Positions 1 through 5,900 of a DNA stretch of 22,754 nt are shown in pieces. The notes under the pieces are model-generated. The model saw only the letters and a program-made list of their open reading frames with translations. It was not told the origin of the DNA and searched no databases. The stretch's first letter is position 1, and each line of letters starts with the position of its first letter. The stretch comes from an uncultured Muribaculaceae bacterium. GTDB taxonomy: Bacteria; Bacteroidota; Bacteroidia; Bacteroidales; Muribaculaceae. The stretch is taken from positions 1-22,754 of the forward strand of contig CAJTYH010000041.1 in assembly GCA_910583675.1 (NCBI GenBank). The letters are read 5' to 3'. Position numbers and translations under genes: made by a program.

Positions 1-33
1 ATCCGACGCTCTAACCAACTGAGCTATCCCGCC
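1..33 (-). tRNA. tRNA gene, 5' part only (cut by window edge)
   Basis: Read on the minus strand, this is the 5' portion of a tRNA: a seven-base acceptor strand GGCGGGA, then TA, a D-stem GCTC/GAGC closing a loop with the usual AGTTGGTTA, and the beginning of an anticodon stem. The window ends one or two bases before the anticodon, so the amino acid cannot be read. An elongator Met tRNA is a plausible guess from general resemblance only. A Bacteroidetes-type promoter sits directly upstream at 45-76. Confidence 0.85.
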
Positions 34-44
34 GTTTGCGAGTG

Positions 45-76
45 CAAAGTTACAACCGTTTTTTCTTTTTACCAAA
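45..76 (-). promoter_or_regulatory. Bacteroidetes-type promoter of the leftmost tRNA
   Basis: On the minus strand TTTG (73-76) is followed after 20 nt by TAACTTTG (45-52). This matches the TTTG / TAnnTTTG pattern of the Bacteroidetes primary sigma factor. It lies 12 bases upstream of the tRNA 5' end, as expected for a short leader. Confidence 0.75.
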
Positions 77-263
77 TTTTGTTCGATCATATTTGAGATT
101 ATTTTTTAAGATGTATTGCATTGATGTATGTATGTATCTGGAAATAAATAATTTGATCCTTCTAAAAATATGTAGGTGTTTATCATTCTTATTGGATGGA
201 AAGGCAATGGAGAATTTTTCGGGTAGACAAAGGATTTTGAAATTAACGTATATTAACAAGTAA

Positions 264-299
264 AACTAATGAATTAGTTGTTGAATTAATAAATTAGTT
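264..299. promoter_or_regulatory. Two tandem operator-like palindromes before the blaI-like gene
   Basis: The first palindrome, AACTAAT-GA-ATTAGTT at 264-279, is perfect. The second, at 284-299, is AATTAAT-AA-ATTAGTT with one mismatch between arms. Their centres are exactly 20 bp apart, about two helical turns. They cover the -33 element and the spacer of the promoter at 278-308. BlaI/MecI repressors are dimers that bind paired palindromes over their own promoters, so autoregulation by the downstream BlaI-like protein is the natural inference. The AACTAAT half-site is read here from the sequence and is not a motif I can cite for this family. Confidence 0.65.
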
Positions 300-308
300 G
301 TAGCTTTG
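278..308 (+). promoter_or_regulatory. Promoter of the blaI-blaR1-like operon
   Basis: TTG at 278-280 is followed after 20 nt by TAGCTTTG at 301-308, a full match to TAnnTTTG. The transcript would begin near 313-316, giving a leader of about 65 nt before the ATG at 379. The -33 element overlaps the end of the first palindrome and the spacer contains the second, so a repressor bound there would block polymerase. Confidence 0.7.
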
Positions 309-378
309 CGATGTGAAGATGATTCTGTTGGCCTACGTGCCAAACAGATCATTGCAATCAATATAAACGGAAAAGACA

Positions 379-786
379 ATGAAGGCAGGCAGAAAAAGAC
401 AGATGCTTACGGAGAAGGAGACTGCTATAATGCAGATGCTTTGGGAGAAAGGGCCACTGTTCGTGCGCGAGATGGTGGAACTGTATCCAGAGCCTAAACC
501 GCATTTCAATACGGTTGCCACTCTTGTGAGGATCCTTGAGGAGAAAGGGTACGTGGGGCATGAGAAACTGGGAAATTCCCATCGGTTCTATGCCATTGCC
601 CGCAAGAGCGATTTCAGCAGCCGGTCGTTGGGCGAAGTGATCCGGGATTATTTCAACAACAGCTACAAGAGTGCCGTGTCCGCTTTGGTGGAGCAGGAAA
701 AAATATCCGTTGATGAGCTTAAGGAGATAATCACGCTGATAGAAAGCAAGCGTAATGAGAACAATTTAGCCGGAAAGGAGGAATAG
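379..786 (+). CDS. BlaI/MecI/CopY-family transcriptional repressor
   Basis: A 135-residue winged-helix regulator. Residues about 9-72 form the DNA-binding domain: LTEKETAIMQMLW at the start of helix 1, HFNTVATLVRILEEKGYV as recognition helix and wing, and a wing strand ending HRFYAI. Residues about 80-125 make the helical dimerisation part. Length fits the family (120-130) with a slightly longer tail. The gene lies 4 bases upstream of an M56 peptidase gene, the standard repressor/sensor pair, in which the peptidase inactivates the repressor on signal. The ATG at 379 is used; an internal ATG nine codons in (LTEKE) is possible. Tandem palindromes over the promoter suggest autorepression. The inducing signal is unknown, and resistance to beta-lactams should not be assumed. 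Confidence 0.9.
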   Translation: MKAGRKRQMLTEKETAIMQMLWEKGPLFVREMVELYPEPKPHFNTVATLVRILEEKGYVGHEKLGNSHRFYAIARKSDFSSRSLGEVIRDYFNNSYKSAVSALVEQEKISVDELKEIITLIESKRNENNLAGKEE

Positions 787-790
787 GATC

Positions 791-2344
791 ATGGGGACGA
801 TTTTTGCATATTCAATCTATTCGTCGATCCTTTTGATGGCGATGTATCTCATATACAAATGGCTTCTTTCAGGAGAAAGGCAACTGGCATTTAACCGGGG
901 TGTTCTTTTGGCCATTTATGCAGTCGCATTGGTCGCACCGTCGTTTGCGCTCGGTTTCCCGCGACATGGCGACGCGGCGACCGTATTGATAGACGGCATT
1001 GATGTCAGCTTTGCCGCCGAGGCTTTTACAGGGGAGGAATCGTCTGATCCGGAGTGGCCTGTAGTTCTCCTTGCAGCTTATCTTGCCGGTGTGGTCTTGT
1101 GCATTGCGCATACGCTGATTGTGGCTTTTAGACTGGCTGTGATTGTAAGAAAAGGGGAGAGGAAGCCCTTGCAGGAAGGATACACCTTGATACTTACCGA
1201 TGATGGCAGCGTGGCACCTTTCAGCTGGTGGAAGTATGTGGTTATGTCCAGGAGGGATTACAAGGAATACGGAGATGTGATCCTAATCCATGAATTGAGG
1301 CATCTCGGAGCATCCCATTGGTCTGACCTGCTGCTTGCACAGTTGGTAGCCATATTCCAGTGGTACAATCCTGCCGCGTGGCTTATGCGGGAGGAACTCA
1401 AGACAGTCCATGAATATCAGGCGGATGACGCTGTGATGCGTTCCGGGGCTGATATTGAATCCTACCATATGTTATTGATAAGAAAGGCTGTTGGCGCGAG
1501 ATTCCCGTCACTTGCCAACAGCCTGAATCATAGTCAACTTAAAAAACGTATAACCATGATGTACAAAAAAAGTTCGTCGAAGGGGCGCCGCATGCGCAGC
1601 CTCGCTCTGGTGCCGGCCGTCGTAGCGGCACTGTTGGCAACCAACATTCCCGCAGTGGGTTCGCTTCTCCGTGAAGCGTCCATGGCTGAGATTTCGCTTC
1701 CGGAAGGCAAAGTTACGGAAAAATCAGCAGAAAGACAGACTCTTCCTGCCACAACCGGCTCGGTTGTCTCAATAAAAGGATCGGGAGAGGGGAGTGTAGC
1801 CAGCGCTTCCAAGGATCAAATGGATTACTATATTGATGGGAAATTGTCTACCAAGGATGAGATGAGTTCGTTGAAGAACGATGAAATCGCTTCTGTAACG
1901 GTAAACAAGCAAGCCGGGGCGGTTTACATAGACACAAAGGCCAATGCGTCTGCAGGTAGTTCACAATCCTCGCAGGCCAAGCAATCCGTAAGCGGCAATG
2001 AAGCCGTTTATACCACTGTTGAGGAGATGCCTCGGTTCCCCGGTGGCGAAGCTGTCATGATGCGATATGTGGCTCAGAACATGAAATACCCGGAAACGGC
2101 CATGAAGGCCGACAAGCAAGGGCGTGTTGTGGTAAGGTTTACCGTGTCCTCTACAGGAAAGGTACAGGATCCTCAGATTGTACGTAGCGTTGATGCCGAT
2201 CTTGATGCCGAGGCGCTCCGTGTAGTTTCCACATTGCCTGATTTCATTCCCGGAAAGGTTGATGGAAAGCCCGTATCGGTTTCCTATACCATGCCCATAT
2301 CATTCCGTCTTTCAAAGGATGAACCAGCTGCGCCGAAAAAATAA
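791..2344 (+). CDS. BlaR1-like M56 membrane metallopeptidase with TonB-like C-terminal domain
   Basis: A 517-residue inner-membrane sensor or protease. Hydrophobic segments lie at about 5-26, 37-56 and 92-118, and a fourth at about 269-291. The cytoplasmic peptidase domain between the third and fourth carries the zinc motif HELRH (167-171) and HEYQADD (207-213), whose Glu208 is the likely third ligand, followed by the SLNHSQLKKRI stretch typical of M56 proteins. After the fourth segment comes a Ser/Ala-rich periplasmic linker and then a TonB C-terminal-like domain (about 412-507; PRFPGGEAVMMRYV start, GRVVVRF core, YTMPISFRL end). There is no penicillin-binding sensor domain, so the periplasmic input differs from classical BlaR1. 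It is expected to cleave or release the BlaI-like repressor encoded just upstream. Confidence 0.88.
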   Translation: MGTIFAYSIYSSILLMAMYLIYKWLLSGERQLAFNRGVLLAIYAVALVAPSFALGFPRHGDAATVLIDGIDVSFAAEAFTGEESSDPEWPVVLLAAYLAGVVLCIAHTLIVAFRLAVIVRKGERKPLQEGYTLILTDDGSVAPFSWWKYVVMSRRDYKEYGDVILIHELRHLGASHWSDLLLAQLVAIFQWYNPAAWLMREELKTVHEYQADDAVMRSGADIESYHMLLIRKAVGARFPSLANSLNHSQLKKRITMMYKKSSSKGRRMRSLALVPAVVAALLATNIPAVGSLLREASMAEISLPEGKVTEKSAERQTLPATTGSVVSIKGSGEGSVASASKDQMDYYIDGKLSTKDEMSSLKNDEIASVTVNKQAGAVYIDTKANASAGSSQSSQAKQSVSGNEAVYTTVEEMPRFPGGEAVMMRYVAQNMKYPETAMKADKQGRVVVRFTVSSTGKVQDPQIVRSVDADLDAEALRVVSTLPDFIPGKVDGKPVSVSYTMPISFRLSKDEPAAPKK

Positions 2345-2369
2345 TCAGGAATAGGTTTCCCTAAATACA

Positions 2370-2407
2370 ATCTCCCCCTGTACCGAACGGGACGTGCAGG
2401 GGGAGAT
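2370..2407. terminator. Hairpin between convergent genes, probable bidirectional terminator
   Basis: ATCTCCCCCTG (2370-2380) pairs perfectly with CAGGGGGAGAT (2397-2407): an 11-bp GC-rich stem with a 16-nt loop. It begins 26 bases after the blaR1-like stop and 19 bases beyond the stop of the minus-strand hydrolase at 2426. The flanking T tracts are short on both sides, so efficiency is uncertain, but position favours termination of both genes. Confidence 0.65.
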
Positions 2408-2425
2408 GTTGCATTTAGTGCTTTA

Positions 2426-4486
2426 TTACTTCACTACCTCGCGGGGGAAGGAGGAGATGCGCAAGCGTGCAGCTCCCATCGGCACAAGGGTGAGTTTTGT
2501 TTCCTCGGTGCTTCGCGGAGCGTATTTGGTCGGAAGCAGGTCTGTCATTCCTGTCTCGTCGTATCCCCAGGACGGGATCTGAACGCCGGTGGCGGTAAAT
2601 TCAAATGGGACGTTTTCAAGGGTGAACGGGAAATCGTCGGCAGGCCATGCCTTCTTGGTGACAGTGAACTGGAGGGGGAGATTGTCCTTGTCTACCTTTA
2701 GCGCGTAGTTCCAGTCTGATTCAGGTTTGAGCACGTAGCATGGCCAGAGGGATGCATCCACCCCTTCCTGCCAGTGTGAATCGTCCTGCACGAAATCCTT
2801 GTCGCGGCTGTCATGCTGCTCGAAATTCTCGTCTATCTTCAGCGAAAGAGTGAGGGGGCCGTAGTTTACGCTCACGCTGGCCTTGTTCTGCTGCCATACC
2901 TGCGAGCTGACGGTCATAGGGAGTGTCAGCTCCACTTTGTCGCCATTGTTCCACTGACGTTCAAGGCGGATGTATTTTCCGGCGGCTTCTGCCACAGTCT
3001 GGGCTTCACCGTTGATGTTGACGGTGCTTCCGGATGCCCATGCGGGTATGCGCAGGTAGAGGGGGAAGGATACCGCTCCGTCGGTGTTGACCGTCAAGGT
3101 GACGGTCTCGTCAAACGGATAGTTGGTCGTTTCCGTCAGCTTCACTGTTTTTCCGTCGGCAACTTTGGCCGTGGTCTCGCTTGCAGCGTACAGCATCGTG
3201 GCGAGGCCATTGTCGGTAGTGGCCATCACGAGGTGTTCAGCATAATAAGGCCATCCCATGCCATGGTTGTGCTGGCAGCAACGGCTGCTGAACGGACTCA
3301 TGGAGAGCATGCCACGCAGATTGTTGTCAATGCTCGGGCCATGGAGCTTCTCGTCGCTTATGGCCATGTTGGGCGAGGTTATGTAGCGGAGCGCCTTCAT
3401 GTCCTTGGTCATGGAGGCGGTGAAGGTGTTGAGTGCCACGTTCTCGCAGTGGTCAGCCCAGAACGGGTCTCCGGTTATGCCCATGAGTATTTCGTCGCTT
3501 GCCATCTGTTCCACGATGGCACAGGTCTCGGCACCCTGTCTTGGATCGAAGTATCCCGCGCGGGCGTTCTCATCGGCTCCATACATGCCGCCCGGCACCT
3601 GTCCGTAGCGTTCGCGCATGGTGTTGTGGTTGTCGTATGTGGCCTTGAGCATGGCTTCGTCGCCAGTGTACATGTAGTATGTGGCCGGTTCGCGGAATCC
3701 CTGTGCCACGTTTACGCCGTGCCAGTTGGGTAGTGTGCCGCTCTGGGTCCAGTCCGATGTGTTTTTATGCAGTTTGTCTATCAGAGGTAGGATGTGCTCG
3801 TCTCCGGTTCGGTTATATAGCCACAGGACGCTCCACATGTTGTCGCCGCCTCGTTTTTCCTGCCACAGGCCTTTCAGGAACTGATTGTCAGGCACGGTCA
3901 TCTCCCAGTTGAAGTAGTTGGTCATCGCGTCCAGCACTTTTTGGTCTCCTGTGCTCTCATAGTAGGTCTGGAGTGACCAGAGCATGATCATCTGCGCCCA
4001 GACCTCGGGATTTCCGTTCTCGTAGTTGCGGGGGCCGAGGAATCCGTCATCCTTTAGGTTGGAGAGCACGGCATCAAACCATATCTTGGCCTCTTTTTTC
4101 ATCTCCTCGTCATCCAGTATGTATGCCAGGCTGCAATATCCGCGCAACCAGTAGGGCACCTCTTCCCATCCGTGGTCTCCATGATCGTTGAGCCACTGGT
4201 TGTTGTTCTTGTCAAGCCATGCGCTTACGGTGCCGAGCTTGCCGTTAAGTCCTTCTTTCTGTAGCTCAAGGTATTTGCGGAGCCATCCTTTGGGCTGTAC
4301 GGTGCCCACGGGCAGTTTAAGCAGGGGAGCCTGTTGGAGGGGAGCACGGAAGTTGGTATAGTTGGAGCTTGTGCCGGTAAGCGGACGATCCACTACCGAA
4401 ACATTGTTCTGGGCAGTCAATGCAGCGGTTCCAAGAAGTATTGCCACTCCTGCCGTCAGAAATTTCTTGTTAATTGAATTGGTCAT
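2426..4486 (-). CDS. Secreted DUF1680/GH127-like hydrolase, putative beta-L-arabinofuranosidase
   Basis: A 686-residue exported enzyme. Residues 1-25 are a signal peptide (MTNSINKKFLTAGVAILLG, cleaved near LTA-Q) without a lipobox. Residues about 60-450 form the (alpha/alpha) barrel and the remainder beta-sandwich domains (YLRIPAWASGSTVNING is a typical DUF1680 strand pair). Glu320 and Cys322 in GAETC, and Cys403-Cys404 in RCCQHN, match the Glu/Cys/Cys-Cys zinc site of GH127 beta-L-arabinofuranosidases, where one cysteine of the pair is the nucleophile. The superfamily also contains GH146 and uncharacterised groups, so the exact linkage is open. It starts 12 bases after the jelly-roll protein gene and is surely co-transcribed with it. 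Confidence 0.85.
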   Translation of the reverse strand: MTNSINKKFLTAGVAILLGTAALTAQNNVSVVDRPLTGTSSNYTNFRAPLQQAPLLKLPVGTVQPKGWLRKYLELQKEGLNGKLGTVSAWLDKNNNQWLNDHGDHGWEEVPYWLRGYCSLAYILDDEEMKKEAKIWFDAVLSNLKDDGFLGPRNYENGNPEVWAQMIMLWSLQTYYESTGDQKVLDAMTNYFNWEMTVPDNQFLKGLWQEKRGGDNMWSVLWLYNRTGDEHILPLIDKLHKNTSDWTQSGTLPNWHGVNVAQGFREPATYYMYTGDEAMLKATYDNHNTMRERYGQVPGGMYGADENARAGYFDPRQGAETCAIVEQMASDEILMGITGDPFWADHCENVALNTFTASMTKDMKALRYITSPNMAISDEKLHGPSIDNNLRGMLSMSPFSSRCCQHNHGMGWPYYAEHLVMATTDNGLATMLYAASETTAKVADGKTVKLTETTNYPFDETVTLTVNTDGAVSFPLYLRIPAWASGSTVNINGEAQTVAEAAGKYIRLERQWNNGDKVELTLPMTVSSQVWQQNKASVSVNYGPLTLSLKIDENFEQHDSRDKDFVQDDSHWQEGVDASLWPCYVLKPESDWNYALKVDKDNLPLQFTVTKKAWPADDFPFTLENVPFEFTATGVQIPSWGYDETGMTDLLPTKYAPRSTEETKLTLVPMGAARLRISSFPREVVK

Positions 4487-4498
4487 ATTTTAGATTGG

Positions 4499-5821
4499 TT
4501 ATTTTCCGAGAATGAGTTTTTTGCCTCCTTTGATGTATAGTCCTCTGGGAAGGTTCTCCGCCGAGATGCCGAGGTACTGTCCTTGCAGGTTGAAGATACG
4601 GGGATCTTCTTCCATGGTGCTGTTCTTGTCGGCATCGGGGATGGATATTCCGCTCGTCTCGTATGGGGAGACTACTTTCAGGCCGTAATCTATGTGGCCA
4701 CCCCCGGCTCCCTGTGTAAGCGAAACGGCAAGTATGTTGTCCCCCTCTTTCAACAGTCCTTTCTGGGTGTTGTTGAGTTCGGCTTCGGCATAGTTGTTGT
4801 CGTTCCATCCCGTGGCGCTCCATATCTGTGTGCCGTTGAGGTATATCTTCGGATTTTCGTCGTAGCTGCATGTCAGAAGCACGCGTGCTCCCTTCTCTAT
4901 GTCGGCAAGATCGTCGGCAGTGAGGGTGAAATGCCGGCGGATGAGAATGGGACGAGCCTGGCTTGGCCATTCCGTGGTGTAGAACATGTTGGCATCGTTG
5001 CTGAAGGGACCTACACCTGTGATCCAGTCCGATTCGTCCTCTTTCGAGGTTTGCCATCCGCATTCTTCCGCTTGGGCAATGTCGGAATTGTAATTCAACA
5101 TGTAGTATTTGCAATCCCATGTACCGTCGGCCACAGTGTTGAGAAGGGTGTTGGTGCGCCACATGTCAGCCTCATACAGGCCGCAGTCGGCAAAAGCTCC
5201 TCCCCAGTTCTGGTGCACGTGCACCGCCAACACGTTTTCCGTGCCATCTGTCTTTAGTAGCGATTTCTGATCGTTTGTCAGTTGTATGTACTCGTCGTTG
5301 TTCCACCCGTCGGATACGGTATGCACCTGCACTCCGTTGATATACCATTCGGCAGGGGCGTCATCGTGTCCGCAAGCCAGATAGACGGTGCCTTCCGGGA
5401 GTGATTCAAGTGTGAAAGTGCGTCTCATGTACATCTCAGCCATGATTTCTGACACTACCCATTGGAAGGATTTGTGCCCCTTGTAATAGCTGTCTGAACT
5501 GAAGGGTGCCGTGGCTTCCTGCCAGGCGATGTCGCTGTCGGTCAGTTTGTATTCCGGTTCAAACCATTGACGGCCGTTGATGTCGGTATCCGGTGCGCCG
5601 AGAATCTGGTTGTAGTACTGCTCGTTATATCTTCTTCCATCATTGAATACCCATACGGTGGCAGTATAGGGATTTCCGGGTGTATATTGTGATGAAGGGA
5701 GAATAGGTTTGGCGGGATTGAAACTGCTTGTGATCTGTTGTTCCTGTGCTTCTGTCGTTAATGGCATTACGGCAGCCAAGGCCATTATGCCCAATGCACA
5801 TAACTGTGATTTTGTCCTCAT
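4499..5821 (-). CDS. Secreted protein with tandem jelly-roll (galactose-binding-like) domains
   Basis: About 440 residues. The ATG at 5821 is chosen because it places the signal peptide MRTKSQLCALGIMALAAVM at the N-terminus; an in-frame ATG at 5854 would lie inside the hairpin at 5841-5874. Two similar domains follow, about 85-217 and 253-384, each with a ...RRTFTL / RRHFTL strand, a cluster resembling NGVQVHTVSDGWNND or NGTQIWSATGWNDN, and a QKSLLK or QKGLLK turn. This is the pattern of carbohydrate-binding jelly rolls such as GH2 N-terminal domains. Residues 408-440 resemble the C-terminal tail found on many secreted Bacteroidales proteins (NLQGQ, GLYIKGGKK). No catalytic residues are recognised. 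It is probably an accessory or binding partner for the DUF1680 enzyme 12 bases downstream. Confidence 0.75.
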   Translation of the reverse strand: MRTKSQLCALGIMALAAVMPLTTEAQEQQITSSFNPAKPILPSSQYTPGNPYTATVWVFNDGRRYNEQYYNQILGAPDTDINGRQWFEPEYKLTDSDIAWQEATAPFSSDSYYKGHKSFQWVVSEIMAEMYMRRTFTLESLPEGTVYLACGHDDAPAEWYINGVQVHTVSDGWNNDEYIQLTNDQKSLLKTDGTENVLAVHVHQNWGGAFADCGLYEADMWRTNTLLNTVADGTWDCKYYMLNYNSDIAQAEECGWQTSKEDESDWITGVGPFSNDANMFYTTEWPSQARPILIRRHFTLTADDLADIEKGARVLLTCSYDENPKIYLNGTQIWSATGWNDNNYAEAELNNTQKGLLKEGDNILAVSLTQGAGGGHIDYGLKVVSPYETSGISIPDADKNSTMEEDPRIFNLQGQYLGISAENLPRGLYIKGGKKLILGK

Positions 5822-5837
5822 GGTTGTTATGGTTATG

Positions 5838-5874
5838 AAAAAATTTGCCAGCAAGGCTTGTTGCTGGCAAATTT
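5838..5874 (-). terminator. Strong intrinsic-terminator-like hairpin between GH51 and the jelly-roll gene
   Basis: AAATTTGCCAGCAA (5841-5854) pairs perfectly with TTGCTGGCAAATTT (5861-5874): 14 bp with a 6-nt loop. On the minus strand the stem is followed by further T residues (5838-5840), giving a U-rich tail. It starts 26 bases after the GH51 stop and ends about 17 bases before the start of the next gene, leaving no room for a separate promoter after it. Confidence 0.8.
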
Positions 5875-5900
5875 ACTGAAAATGTGTTATCGAAACAATA

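Larger units (their letters stand above)
34..378. other. Intergenic region between the tRNA and the blaI-like gene
   Basis: This 345-base stretch is AT-rich and holds no convincing gene. Short open frames exist on both strands around 36-263, but they have no recognisable protein features and overlap each other. It holds the minus-strand tRNA promoter at its left end and the tandem palindromes and promoter of the blaI-like operon at its right end. Nothing could be assigned between about 80 and 260. Confidence 0.6.

Noticed and set aside
36..263. Short open frames on both strands in the left intergenic region
   Set aside because: They overlap each other and the tRNA promoter, are AT-rich and show no protein-like pattern or start context.
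791..2344. Calling the BlaR1-like protein a beta-lactam resistance sensor
   Set aside because: No penicillin-binding domain and no beta-lactamase gene are present; only the peptidase half is BlaR1-like.
2813..3733. A 306-codon plus-strand open frame opposite the DUF1680 gene
   Set aside because: It is the antisense of a well-conserved enzyme; its His/Val/Gly-rich translation has no domain logic, as expected from a codon-biased shadow.
4470..5162. Arginine/histidine-rich minus-strand frame overlapping the jelly-roll gene
   Set aside because: Same-strand alternative frame with biased composition; the 4499-5821 frame has a signal peptide and repeated domains.
5822..5854. Upstream ATG extending the jelly-roll protein by 11 residues
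   Set aside because: It would start inside the 14-bp hairpin and place a non-signal stretch before an otherwise good signal peptide.
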